Source: Paraburkholderia phenoliruptrix (GTDB lineage Bacteria; Pseudomonadota; Gammaproteobacteria; Burkholderiales; Burkholderiaceae). Taken from it: DNA of 64,000 nucleotides. This document shows positions 51,335 to 60,132 of this stretch, in pieces. The stretch is taken from assembly GCF_019511605.1 (NCBI RefSeq), contig NZ_JAEUAV010000006.1:62001-126000 (forward strand), in the 5' to 3' direction. A program made the position numbers and the translations under genes. The notes under the pieces were generated by a model that searched no databases, was not told the DNA's origin, and saw nothing but the letters and a program-made list of their open reading frames with translations. How positions within the stretch are numbered: the first letter of the stretch is position 1; each line of letters begins with the position of its first letter.

Positions 51335-52224
51335 GCGTGAAGACCGACCTCGATGCCCTTACCCCGCCGCCTTCGGCCTTATCCGTGGAGAACCCAATGA
51401 AACGAGACGATCCCGCTTCCGTACTGGAGCCTCAGGCCGCTGCGCCGGGCGAGGGGCCCATGGTGCGCTTCGTCGGCGTGACCAAGCGCTACGGCGCGCT
51501 CACGGTGCTCGACGAACTCAACCTGGATATCGGCCGCAACGAGAAAGTGGCGATCATCGGCCCGAGCGGTTCGGGCAAATCCACCCTGCTGCGCGTGCTG
51601 ATGACGCTCGACCCGCTGACGGACGGCATGATCGAAGTAGACGGCGAGCCTCTCACGCATATGCACAAGAACGGCCAACTGGTGCCCGCATCGCTGAAAC
51701 ATTTGCGGCGGGTACGCAGCAAGATAGGCATGGTGTTTCAGAGCTTCAATCTGTTTCCGCACATGACGGCGCTCGCCAACACGATAGAAGCGCCAATGCA
51801 GGTGCTCGGCCTCTCGCGCAAGGAAGCGACCGAGCGGGCGCGCGATCTGCTGTCGCTCGTCGGGCTCGAGGACAAATGCAATCACTACCCGTCGCAATTG
51901 TCGGGCGGCCAGCAGCAGCGCGTGGCGATTGCGCGGGCGCTGGCGATGCGGCCCAAGGTCATGCTGTTCGACGAAGTGACATCCGCGCTCGACCCCGAGT
52001 TGTGCGGCGAAGTGCTGAACGTGATTCGCAGGCTTGGCAGCGAGCACAACCTGACCATGCTGATGGTGACGCACCAGATGGGCTTCGCGCGCGAATTTGC
52101 GGACCGCGTATGCTTTTTCTCGCAAGGCAAGATCATCGAGCAGGGCCCGCCGCAGCAGTTCTTCAGCGCGCCGCAGCATGAGCGCACTCAGCAATTCCTG
52201 CGCGCGGTGAAGGAAGCGGTGTAG
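51331..52224 (+). CDS. ehuA: Ectoine/hydroxyectoine ABC ATPase EhuA
   Basis: This is a 297-residue protein from the ATG at 51331. Met23 is an alternative start, and the first 40 residues are polar and poorly conserved. Walker A is GPSGSGKST, the Q-loop is MVFQSFNLFPHMT, the signature is LSGGQQQRVAIARAL and Walker B is VMLFDEVTSALDPE. It energises EhuBCD. It is the last gene of the operon. A GC-rich hairpin follows at 52248-52273. Confidence 0.94.
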   Translation: MSVKTDLDALTPPPSALSVENPMKRDDPASVLEPQAAAPGEGPMVRFVGVTKRYGALTVLDELNLDIGRNEKVAIIGPSGSGKSTLLRVLMTLDPLTDGMIEVDGEPLTHMHKNGQLVPASLKHLRRVRSKIGMVFQSFNLFPHMTALANTIEAPMQVLGLSRKEATERARDLLSLVGLEDKCNHYPSQLSGGQQQRVAIARALAMRPKVMLFDEVTSALDPELCGEVLNVIRRLGSEHNLTMLMVTHQMGFAREFADRVCFFSQGKIIEQGPPQQFFSAPQHERTQQFLRAVKEAV

Positions 52225-52247
52225 CCACGCAGGGCGTAGCGCGCTGC

Positions 52248-52273
52248 GCCGGGCAATCATGCGACTGCCCGGC
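52248..52273. terminator. Hairpin between convergent ehuA and MFS genes
   Basis: GCCGGGCA (52248-52255) pairs with TGCCCGGC (52266-52273) around a 10-base loop. There is no T-run. The location between two gene ends suggests termination. Confidence 0.5.
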
Positions 52274-52300
52274 TACGCGGTGCGCGCCTTCGTCAGCGTG

Positions 52301-53704
52301 TCAGGCGGTGCCGCGCCGGCCGCGTGCGATTTCGTCGCCGGCGTCGTGCGGCAGGCGCGCGGTGACCGGAATTGATAGAAACGAGAACAGTCCGACCACG
52401 ACGAAGGCCGGCCAGAAGTCGGAGAACACAATGCGCGTGTGGCCCTGCAGGTTGTGCGAGATTTGCAGCACGATGCCCGCAATGGTCACGCCGAGCCCGA
52501 GCGAAATCTGCTGGATCACACTGGCCACGCTGGTGGCGCGGCCCACGTCGCGGCTTGGAATGTCGGCATACGCCAACGTGTTGAGCGATGTAAACTGAAG
52601 CGACGGAAAGAAACCGCCGAACAGCACCACGCACCAGATCAGCCAGTGCGGCGTGCCTGGAAAGAACAGACCGTAGATGGCAATGGCCACGCCCGCGCAG
52701 CCCGCGTTGAACATGAGCACGGTGCGAAAGCCGAACCGTTCGAGTATGCGCGAGGCCGCAGCCTTCATGAAAATCGAACCGAACGCCGACGCGCAGGTGA
52801 TCGAGCCCGACACGAACGCCGTCATGCCAAGCCCTTCCTGCAACGCAAGCGGCAATAGAAACGGCACCGCGCCCAGACCGATGCGAAACAGCGAGCCGCC
52901 GGCCACGCTCGCGTGAAAGCTGGGAATGCGCAGCAGCCGCAGATCGAGCACCGGCATGTCCGCCCGATTCGCGTACAGCACGTAGATCACGAGCAGCACG
53001 ACGCCGACGGCACACATGCCGAACGACACTGCGTTGGGCACCAGTTCGCCGCCCACGAGTGAAAGCCCGAGCATGAACAGCGACGCGCCGCTCGCGGACA
53101 ACAGAAAGCCGACCCAGTCGAGCGGGCCCGGATGCGCTTCGCGCACATTGGCAATGTGCTTGTTGGCAAGCCAGATGCCGAGCAGACCGATTGGAATGTT
53201 GACGAAGAAAATCAGGCGCCAATGCAGATAGGTCGTGATGAAGCCGCCGAGCGGCGGACCGACCACCGGCCCGAGCAGCGCGGGCACCGTCAGATAATTG
53301 ACCGCGCGTATGAAGTCCGACTTGGGCACCGAACGGAAAATGATGATGCGGCCCACGGGAACCATCATCGCGCCGCCAATGCCTTGCACGAAGCGCGCGA
53401 CCACGAACATGCCGAGCGAAGTGGACGCCGCGCACATCAGCGAGCCGGCCATGAAAATGCCGATGGCTGTGCGAAACACAGTGCGCGAGCCGAAGCGGTC
53501 CGCAACCCAGCCGCAAATCGGAATGAACACGCCAAGGCCGATCACGTACGCGGTGACGGCGAGCTTCAGAGTGATGGGGTCTTGGCCGAGATCGCGGGCC
53601 AGCACGGGCAGCGACGTCACGATGACCGTGCCGTCCACGTTTTCCATGAACATCGCGCATGCGACGATCAGCGGAACGATGAAAGCGCCTAAAGCGAAGG
53701 GCAT
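52301..53704 (-). CDS. MFS transporter, DHA2-type drug exporter
   Basis: The start chosen is the ATG at 53704 (MPFALGAFIVPLIVACAMFME), giving 467 residues. A TTG at 53791 is the only earlier start and has no clear ribosome site. About 14 hydrophobic segments and the DHA2/EmrB features are seen: MENVDGTVIVTSLPVLARDL, GWVADRFGSRTVF, RFVQGIGGAMMVPVGR and VPALLGPVVGPPLGGFI (antiporter motif C). The substrate is unknown. No membrane-fusion partner (EmrA) is adjacent. It is convergent with ehuA. Confidence 0.92.
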   Translation of the reverse strand: MPFALGAFIVPLIVACAMFMENVDGTVIVTSLPVLARDLGQDPITLKLAVTAYVIGLGVFIPICGWVADRFGSRTVFRTAIGIFMAGSLMCAASTSLGMFVVARFVQGIGGAMMVPVGRIIIFRSVPKSDFIRAVNYLTVPALLGPVVGPPLGGFITTYLHWRLIFFVNIPIGLLGIWLANKHIANVREAHPGPLDWVGFLLSASGASLFMLGLSLVGGELVPNAVSFGMCAVGVVLLVIYVLYANRADMPVLDLRLLRIPSFHASVAGGSLFRIGLGAVPFLLPLALQEGLGMTAFVSGSITCASAFGSIFMKAAASRILERFGFRTVLMFNAGCAGVAIAIYGLFFPGTPHWLIWCVVLFGGFFPSLQFTSLNTLAYADIPSRDVGRATSVASVIQQISLGLGVTIAGIVLQISHNLQGHTRIVFSDFWPAFVVVGLFSFLSIPVTARLPHDAGDEIARGRRGTA

Positions 53705-53815
53705 TGACCAGGCGGCTGAGAAAGCCGTCGATATAAAGCTTTGATTATGGCATTGCAGCGCAACGCACGGGACCGGAGTTGCCTCGCCCAATGCAAATGC
53801 AACGGACTCGAAAGA

Positions 53816-53844
53816 CGAAGAGCCGGCGTGGAGCCGGCTCTTCG
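53816..53844 (-). terminator. Intrinsic terminator of the lipid-type operon
   Basis: Arms 53816-53827 and 53833-53844 form a perfect 12-bp stem with a 5-base loop. On the - strand TCTTTC follows. It lies 28 bases after the nucleotidyltransferase gene. Confidence 0.8.
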
Positions 53845-53871
53845 TGTGTGCATTGCAAAGCGCGTCGCAGT

Positions 53872-54636
53872 TCAGCGAGAAGCGCTGACGAGCGGCTGCA
53901 GTTGCGGCAGGATTTCAGTAGTAGCGCGCGCTACGTCGTTGGGGAAGTCGATCTCGATCCACGGCGCGCCGGTCACGTCGGCGGTGTCGAACACCTGGCT
54001 GCGCTCGAGCAGCAGATCGCGCACCGCCTCTTCGTGCGGCATGTTCGCCCGGCCGCCGTCGACATAACCTGCCACGATCTGCGCAAAACGCCGCGCCGTT
54101 TCCTCGCGAAAACGGAAGAAGCCCACGGATTCGCCAATGGTGTCGTATTCCAGATTCACCGCGAGCTGCTTGCGCAACTCCACCGGCACGCCGTCTTTCA
54201 GACACAGCTTCACGGGCTCGTCGCCGGCTTCGAAATCGCGGTCGATCAACAGGCGGTTGACCGTTTCGCCCGCTACCAGCGCGCTCAGAATGCGCTCGTC
54301 GTAGAGCACGTCGGCGTCCATCAGCAGCACGTCGCCGCCGCGCGTGAGCGCCTCGGCCACCGTGTGCACCGTCAGCACGCTGCCCAGGTCGTAGCGCGTG
54401 TTGAGCACGGTTTCCACCTTGTGCGGCCAGTTGATGCGCGCCAGTTCCCCCTGCACCGACTCCGGCTGAAAGCCGAGCGCCAGCACGACTTCGGTCACGC
54501 CGGCGGTTTCGAGCATTTGCAGATGCCGCTCGAGCAGGCTCATGCCGTCGAACTGCAACAGGCATTTCGGGAACTGGGCTTCCGGCGGTTGCTGGAGACG
54601 CAGGCCGAGGCCCGCAGCGAGGATGATGGCACGCAT
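53872..54636 (-). CDS. Nucleotidyltransferase of the phosphocholine/inositol-phosphate cytidylyltransferase group
   Basis: This is a 254-residue protein with AAAGGA. The N-terminal signature is IILAAGLGLRL with PKCLL at 23-27. Metal-binding aspartates are D107 and D109 in LLMDADVLYDE, and the closing segment PWIEIDFPNDVARA is typical of CTP-dependent phosphocholine-type cytidylyltransferases. It would activate a phospho-alcohol as CDP-alcohol. A CDP-alcohol phosphatidyltransferase is encoded three genes upstream in the same operon, which fits. It lies 27 bases after the membrane protein gene and ends the operon. The alcohol is unknown. Confidence 0.85.
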   Translation of the reverse strand: MRAIILAAGLGLRLQQPPEAQFPKCLLQFDGMSLLERHLQMLETAGVTEVVLALGFQPESVQGELARINWPHKVETVLNTRYDLGSVLTVHTVAEALTRGGDVLLMDADVLYDERILSALVAGETVNRLLIDRDFEAGDEPVKLCLKDGVPVELRKQLAVNLEYDTIGESVGFFRFREETARRFAQIVAGYVDGGRANMPHEEAVRDLLLERSQVFDTADVTGAPWIEIDFPNDVARATTEILPQLQPLVSASR

Positions 54637-54663
54637 GCGCGGTCCTTTGAAAAGATACGGAGT

Positions 54664-55692
54664 TTAATCGACGGCGGGAACGCGCCCAAGGGCACGCCGC
54701 CGTTGCCAGCTTCGTTCGCTGAAATGCAAGACCAGCAGACCCGGCAAGCCTAGCAGGATTTCGCGCGCGCGCTTGGCGAGCGACAGCGCGAGCGCCGCGT
54801 CAGGCGGCAAGCCCACCAGCGGAGCAAGCAGCAGATAGCCGCCTTCCTGCACGCCGAGCGAGCCCGGAATCATGAAGGCCGCGCCGCGAATCGCCTGCCC
54901 CAGGCTTTCGAGCAGCAGCGCATCGACCCAGTCCACGGGATGACCGAGAAAGCGCAGTGCGAGCCACACTTCCACCGTGCCGACCACCCAACCCGCGAGG
55001 CTGAACGCGAAGCTCGCGGCCACCCGGGCGCGCTCGCGGTACATGGCCTGCACGGCGGCGTCGACAGCTTCGGCGCGCGTCATGAGCCCCGACCAGTCGC
55101 GCTTGCCGAATACCTTGGACAGTACGCCCAGAAGGCGGCCGAACAGTCCGCGCCGCTGCGCGTAGTAGAAGCCGACGATCATGCCGCCCAGCACGGCGGT
55201 TGCAATGAGCGTTGCGGTTCGCAGGTCGTGCAGCGCGCCGTGGGCGGCGTACGCGCCGAACATCAGCAGGCCGAACAGCGCGAAGATAATCTGCGCCAGC
55301 GCCTGCGCCGTCGTGCTCACGGTAATGGCGGCTGCCGCGTCGCGCATGCGCATGCCGCGTTGCGACAGTTGCCGCACCATTACGACCGGGCCGCCGATCT
55401 GGCCGGCCGGCAGCAGGCTGTTCACGGATTCGCCGATCCAGCGCGCGAACAGCGCGTCGCGCACCGGCAAAGGGTCATGCGCCTGGGCATTGTTGTCGCG
55501 ATGTCGCGGCAGCAGCGTCGAGATCGCGCCTGCGTCGAGCGCGAGCGGCACGACATGAAAGGCCGCCACGAGCGCGAGCCCCCAGCCGGCCGCGAGCAGC
55601 GTCGATGCAACCGAACCGAAGCCCTGCCACGCGAGCAGGCCGACAAAGAGCGCCGTACCGATCGACAGCAGAATCAGGGCCGCCCGAGTCAT
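54664..55692 (-). CDS. UPF0104 / LPG-synthase-type integral membrane protein
   Basis: The start is the ATG at 55692 with GAGGA, overlapping the upstream stop by 4 bp, and it gives 342 residues. Several membrane segments carry the features of the lysylphosphatidylglycerol synthase transmembrane family: WIGESVNSLLPAGQIGGPVVMVRQL, SLAGWVVGTVEVWLALRFLG, and AFMIPGSLGVQEGGYLLLAPLVGL. It lacks the soluble aminoacyl-transferase domain of MprF, so it resembles the flippase-only half. A role in moving the product lipid across the membrane is an inference from the operon. Confidence 0.87.
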   Translation of the reverse strand: MTRAALILLSIGTALFVGLLAWQGFGSVASTLLAAGWGLALVAAFHVVPLALDAGAISTLLPRHRDNNAQAHDPLPVRDALFARWIGESVNSLLPAGQIGGPVVMVRQLSQRGMRMRDAAAAITVSTTAQALAQIIFALFGLLMFGAYAAHGALHDLRTATLIATAVLGGMIVGFYYAQRRGLFGRLLGVLSKVFGKRDWSGLMTRAEAVDAAVQAMYRERARVAASFAFSLAGWVVGTVEVWLALRFLGHPVDWVDALLLESLGQAIRGAAFMIPGSLGVQEGGYLLLAPLVGLPPDAALALSLAKRAREILLGLPGLLVLHFSERSWQRRRALGRVPAVD

Positions 55693-56522
55693 GCGCGGTC
55701 CTCGCCGCGGCTGTTGCCCCGGGTCATTTGACGGAACACCTGGCGAAAGCCGAAATACGCAATGGCGTCTTTCATGTTCGAGATGAAGCGGCGCCACGGA
55801 CGCATGTTCGGATCAGTAACGTATTCGAACGTAAGGGACACGCGCATTTCGTTCGGACCTGCCGGCGTGATGCGATGGCGCAGCTTGTCGCCGTCGAAAA
55901 ACACGAGGCCGCCCGGCGGGATCTGCACCGAGCCCGGTTGATCCGGCACGTCCGGGTTGCGCGTATGCAGTTCGTAGTCGAGCCGGCACGACGATTCGTC
56001 GATCACGCCCAGCAGCAGCGTGTAGCGGCGGCCGTCGTAGTACGAAGTATCGTAGTGCCAGCCAATGTGGTCGCCCGGCCGCGTGTAGTAATAGAGCGCG
56101 TAAGCGTGCGGGTCGTCCGCCGGCGAGACTTGCAGCTTGTCGCCGCTCAGTTGCTCCAGCCAGCCGATCAGTTCCTTCGAGCGATACAGCTCCGCGATAA
56201 ACGGCGCCAGACGGTCGATGGTATGACGGCTCACGCTGCCGCCCTGCTTGTGGCCCGGCAGGTAATTGCGGTTTACCTCGTCGAGCAGCGCACGCGCGCT
56301 GTGCACGAGTTGCGCGGTGACTTCAGGCGCAAGGAAATCCTCCATATAGAGGAACGCGCCTTGGTCGGCGAAGTCCTTGCGCAGGCGCGGATTGTCGAAC
56401 GTGCGCGTGCGGCTTGCGACCGCGCGGTCGGCGTCGGGCGCTGCCGGGGCCTGCGCCGGCGCAGCGACGGCGGATTCCCGCGTGATCGATGCGGCCAGGT
56501 CGTCTTCGGCGTGTGTACTCAT
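55689..56522 (-). CDS. 2-oxoglutarate/Fe(II)-dependent oxygenase
   Basis: The start is the ATG at 56522, which overlaps the stop of the upstream gene by 4 bp, giving 277 residues. After an Ala-rich 40-residue N-terminus comes a jelly-roll oxygenase: H156 and D158 in DHIGWHYDTSYY, H216 in GDKLRHRITP, and R227 in EMRVSLTFEY for 2-oxoglutarate. Relatives are often labelled HalD/BesD halogenase. Halogenases of that kind replace the Asp by Gly, and here the HxD is whole, so hydroxylation is likelier. The substrate is probably a lipid head group or its precursor, judging by the neighbours. It is cytoplasmic. Confidence 0.85.
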   Translation of the reverse strand: MSTHAEDDLAASITRESAVAAPAQAPAAPDADRAVASRTRTFDNPRLRKDFADQGAFLYMEDFLAPEVTAQLVHSARALLDEVNRNYLPGHKQGGSVSRHTIDRLAPFIAELYRSKELIGWLEQLSGDKLQVSPADDPHAYALYYYTRPGDHIGWHYDTSYYDGRRYTLLLGVIDESSCRLDYELHTRNPDVPDQPGSVQIPPGGLVFFDGDKLRHRITPAGPNEMRVSLTFEYVTDPNMRPWRRFISNMKDAIAYFGFRQVFRQMTRGNSRGEDRA

Positions 56523-57229
56523 TTGCCCGCCCAGACCTGACTCGTTTCCGAAGCCGCCGAAGCCGCCGTGGCCACGGCCGACGGCTTGGCGCTGCGGCGC
56601 ACGACACGCCGGTAATCGATCATCACCCACACGGCGAAAAGCGGCGCGCCGATAGAGGCGACCACGACGAACGGCAACACCACGCTCGTGAGCGTGACGA
56701 TGGGCAGCAGGTACAGCACGTCTTCGGTTTCGAAGCCGCCGACTGCCGCCTGCTTCGTGCCGGCCTTGCCCGCCATTTCCTCGATACGCATGCGCAAGAA
56801 GAAGATCAGCGCGACGGCAACGCCGGCCACCGCACCGAGCCAGCCCGGCCCGACCACGAGGCCGGCGTGATTCGATGCGCTCGCGCCGACGCCCATGCCG
56901 ACGAACAGCATGACGGTGACGAGGGCGTCTGCCGCGAGGTCGTAAAAATGACCGATCCGGCTCGTCTTGCCGCCGATGCGCGCGAGTTCGCCGTCGGTGT
57001 GATCGACGAAATTGGACAGCACGATCAGCAGCGCGCCGGCATTGGTCCACGCAAAGCCGCCGCGCGCGAGGCAAAGCGCGCCTGCTACGCCGATCAGCAG
57101 GCGCAGCGTGGTCAGATGATTGGGCGACACGCGCGTATGGACGAGCGGTACCACGAGCCAGCGGGCCAACCGCGCGTCCCAGGTTCTGGGCGGCGGTACG
57201 TTTATAGGAGTCTGCGGTCTTGAATTCAT
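56519..57229 (-). CDS. CDP-alcohol phosphatidyltransferase
   Basis: The start is the ATG at 57229 (MNSRPQTPIN), giving 236 residues. It is an integral membrane protein with the complete family motif: D76, D79-G80, A83-R84, G93, D97 and D101 in FVDHTDGELARIGGKTSRIG and FYDLAADAL. It moves a phospho-alcohol from a CDP-activated donor to an acceptor. It is the first gene of a four-gene operon in which the first three stops each meet the next start within 4 bp. The unusual company (oxygenase, flippase-like protein, cytidylyltransferase) suggests a special phospholipid rather than PgsA or PssA. A divergent promoter region of 270 bases precedes it. Confidence 0.92.
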   Translation of the reverse strand: MNSRPQTPINVPPPRTWDARLARWLVVPLVHTRVSPNHLTTLRLLIGVAGALCLARGGFAWTNAGALLIVLSNFVDHTDGELARIGGKTSRIGHFYDLAADALVTVMLFVGMGVGASASNHAGLVVGPGWLGAVAGVAVALIFFLRMRIEEMAGKAGTKQAAVGGFETEDVLYLLPIVTLTSVVLPFVVVASIGAPLFAVWVMIDYRRVVRRSAKPSAVATAASAASETSQVWAGK

Positions 57230-57499
57230 AACCCGGAAATATATACGGGATCGCAAAAGATTGCTTTCTTCCCGTTAGTTTCTTTGCCCTGCCCCAAACC
57301 CGCCGCGCTCTCGCTGACGGCCCGCGCGTAAAGCAGGATTGGCCGAATCGCGCTAAAGTGCGGGTCCTGTTGCGCCTGCCCCGCCGAACCTCTTCGATGC
57401 GCACCGTGTTCGCGGGCTCGCCGGCCTGCGTCCCATCGCCGGGCCGCGCGTTGTGCGCACACTACATTGCGCTACATTGAACATGCCGCTGTCCATGCT

Positions 57500-57958
57500 A
57501 TGAAACGCTTTTTTCCGCTTGCCGCTTCGCGTGCCGTTCGTTGCGCCGCTCTTGCGGTCGCGGCCGGCGCGCTGCCGCTTGCCGCCCATGCGGCCGCTCT
57601 CGACGCGCCGCTCGCCTGCAATGAAACCGCCCACCAGTTCATCGCCGATCTGGCCGCCCAGCAACTGATCGATCCGAAACCCACGCGGGTCGAGAGCAAT
57701 TCGATCAATGCATTTTCACCCGCGCAAGGCGCGGACCTGAGCGCGTTCGGCTTCCACGTGTTCGCGGTGGTCGGCTACGAGAAGGACGATCCGATGTTTC
57801 GGGTGGGCGAAGGCGAGCCAGTGGCGCGCTCGGCCTATGGGGTGGTGGTGTTCGGGAGCGAATCGAAGGTGAGGAACGCCGTGACGGCGGCCGGCGGCAC
57901 GGCGATCGTGCACCGCGTGGCGCCGCTGATCACGGCGATTTTCTGCAAGCGCAGTTAA
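57500..57958 (+). CDS. Small exported protein of unknown function
   Basis: The start is the ATG at 57500 (MKRFFPLAASRAVR), giving 152 residues. A signal peptide ends about residue 31 (AHA before ALDAPLAC), so the protein is periplasmic. It has a short fold with two Cys in the mature part (C40 and one in FCKRS at the C-terminus), which could form a disulfide. YGVVVFGSESKVRNAV and VHRVAPLITAIFC are the most structured-looking segments. I do not recognise a family. It is divergent from the lipid-type operon and could share its regulation. Confidence 0.8.
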   Translation: MKRFFPLAASRAVRCAALAVAAGALPLAAHAAALDAPLACNETAHQFIADLAAQQLIDPKPTRVESNSINAFSPAQGADLSAFGFHVFAVVGYEKDDPMFRVGEGEPVARSAYGVVVFGSESKVRNAVTAAGGTAIVHRVAPLITAIFCKRS

Positions 57959-57992
57959 GGCGGCGCATTGCGGCGCGCCGCCTCACACGCCA

Positions 57993-59948
57993 TTACAGCT
58001 TGATGGACGTCGGATCGGCCGTCAGGTAGCCGACCGTTGCGCCAAAGCGGTCCTTGTAGTTCGCGCGCACGAGCGGATCGAGCGTGGCTTTCACCTTGTC
58101 GTGCAGCGGGCTTTCCCAATCGCCGACGTGCTGGAAGTTGCTCATCACATAGGTCCAGCCGTTGATTTCGTCGACTGCGTGCAGCCCCGTCGACTCCGCG
58201 CCGGCCGGGCACGACAGCACGCGCGAGAGCGTCTTCGTGTCGACGTTGTACGCCCACAGGAAGTTGTTCACGTGCATGCCGCTGTCCTCGCCGATAAAGA
58301 GCGTGCGCAGCTTCTCCGAGAACTTCAGGTTATCCGGGTTCGCGATACGCTCGGCATTCGCGGTATTGCCGAGCGCGTCGGCCGTGGCCAGATCCTCGCC
58401 GACGAGCGCGGCGGGCGCCGCCATGTCGACCGGCACCCACTCGCTGTTGATCGCGCCGCCGCTGCGGTCGCTCTGGCCGCCCTTCATGTTCAGCGCGTAG
58501 ACCGCACCGGCGCTGATGGTCTTGTCGACAGCCACGTCCGTCGAAGCGGCATTGCCGCGCACCATCGACTTCTCGATACGCGACATTGCCGAATACAGCA
58601 CCTTGTCCTTGATATTGACCGTCGTGCCTTCGAGCTTGGTGAAGCCCATGCTGCCGCCGGCGAGCGCCGCGTAGCGATGCGTTTCCAGGAAGGCCGCGGC
58701 CTTGGTCATGCCCGGCTTCACGCGGACCCAGTTGAACGTGCCGTTGAAATTGATCTTCGTGTACGACGCGTCGGCGGGGTCCGCCGTCTTGACGTCCATG
58801 ATGTCGGCGGCGGTCAGCGTGTTCGCGAGCGCCTCGATTTCATCGCTGGTCGCGTGGCCGAGGTTGATCCACGAAAGCGTTGCTGCGCCCGCGCCGCTCG
58901 ACGACACCTGCGTCCACTTGGCGACATACAGCGTGCCCGCCGACAGGTCGGCCTCGCGATCCGCGACGAACATGAAGAGGCCGCCGTTGGTGGCGTCGTC
59001 GCCCATCAGCACCGTGCGTTTGTCCGGCATCACCTGAACGAGTTCGTGCGAGATGCGGCCGAGGCAGTAGTGTTTCTTGATGCTGCCGGTGCCGTCGGGG
59101 TTGACGGTGACTTCCGGCAGGTGGCCGTAGTGATACGGGTTGGCCGCTGTCTCGCTGCCGTACAGATTGCGGCTGAAGCCCTTGAACTGGCTGTTGGTGG
59201 AGATCGTGGTCGCGTCCGGTTCGTATTCCTCGCTCGACAGATGCGTGTTCCACGGCGAGAGGCTCGCGCCGCAGGTGATCCACAGACCATGCGCCTTCGA
59301 CGTATCCACGTTGTGATAGCCGACCAGCGTCAGCTTGCCGGTCGCCTGGTCCTGGTCGAGCGTGAGCACGGCGATCGGCGAGGGCAACTGGCCATACATC
59401 GACACGAGGCTCTGGTCGCGCGTGGTGTATTCGAACTGCACCACCGCAAACACAGCCTTGCCCTTGATGCCCTTGACCGTGGGATTATCGAGGCGAATCA
59501 GCGAGCTGCCGTCCGGGCAATCGGAATAGAACTGGCGTTCCTTGCCGGGCACCGACTTGTCGATAATCGGCTGATTGTTGATGTCCACATAGCCGCCCGC
59601 GAGAATCGTCCCGCCCTGGATGTTCGGCACCATGTCGCCGGTGATGAAAAACGGCTGATACGACAGCTTGAAGGTGCGGCTGCTGCCGTCGCTCAATTGC
59701 ACGGTCAGCGTCGAGCCCACTGTGGTCTTTGCCATCGACGCCGGGTCGGCGAGCGTCGGCGCGGCCATCGAACCGAAGGCCGCCGACACAAAGTTGGCAA
59801 CCGGCTTGACCGGCGTCGCGAGGTCGTCGCTGCCGCCTCCGCAGGCGCTCAACATGGACGCCGTCGCAAGCCCGCCCAGCGGCAGCATCGGTACACCGGC
59901 AAACAGTTTCAGGGCCTTGCGGCGGGAGAGATCGAACGGCTCTGCCAT
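57993..59948 (-). CDS. phoX: PhoX-family (DUF839) phosphatase, Tat-exported
   Basis: The start is the ATG at 59948 (MAEPFDLSRRKALKLF), giving 651 residues. A GTG at 59999 is possible. SRRKALK at 8-14 is a twin-arginine signal, and LSAC36 could be a lipobox. The CGASLSPWNTHLSSEEYEPD stretch is the PhoX landmark (Cys, then PWxT, then EE), followed by GHLPEVTVNPDG and FVADREADLSAGTLYVAKW of the beta-propeller. PhoX enzymes are periplasmic calcium/iron alkaline phosphatases that serve phosphate starvation. No Pho box was recognised. It stands alone. Confidence 0.88.
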   Translation of the reverse strand: MAEPFDLSRRKALKLFAGVPMLPLGGLATASMLSACGGGSDDLATPVKPVANFVSAAFGSMAAPTLADPASMAKTTVGSTLTVQLSDGSSRTFKLSYQPFFITGDMVPNIQGGTILAGGYVDINNQPIIDKSVPGKERQFYSDCPDGSSLIRLDNPTVKGIKGKAVFAVVQFEYTTRDQSLVSMYGQLPSPIAVLTLDQDQATGKLTLVGYHNVDTSKAHGLWITCGASLSPWNTHLSSEEYEPDATTISTNSQFKGFSRNLYGSETAANPYHYGHLPEVTVNPDGTGSIKKHYCLGRISHELVQVMPDKRTVLMGDDATNGGLFMFVADREADLSAGTLYVAKWTQVSSSGAGAATLSWINLGHATSDEIEALANTLTAADIMDVKTADPADASYTKINFNGTFNWVRVKPGMTKAAAFLETHRYAALAGGSMGFTKLEGTTVNIKDKVLYSAMSRIEKSMVRGNAASTDVAVDKTISAGAVYALNMKGGQSDRSGGAINSEWVPVDMAAPAALVGEDLATADALGNTANAERIANPDNLKFSEKLRTLFIGEDSGMHVNNFLWAYNVDTKTLSRVLSCPAGAESTGLHAVDEINGWTYVMSNFQHVGDWESPLHDKVKATLDPLVRANYKDRFGATVGYLTADPTSIKL

Positions 59949-60132
59949 GTTGTCGTAATCCTGGTTGTGGTTGGCGTGGGGTTGACTCACAGCCGGCACG
60001 ACCTGGATTCAGACCGCATGATTCACGCTCGCGCCGCTATGACGCGAGGATTCTATGAATTGAATGTGAAAGTATATTGACAGGCTCAGGTAAGAATTTC
60101 GCCCGAGCAAAGCGGCGCTTGCCGCGCGGAGG

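Noticed and set aside
56523..57404. Upstream extension of the oxygenase frame
   Set aside because: It overlaps the phosphatidyltransferase gene out of frame. The ATGA junction at 56519-56522 marks the true start.
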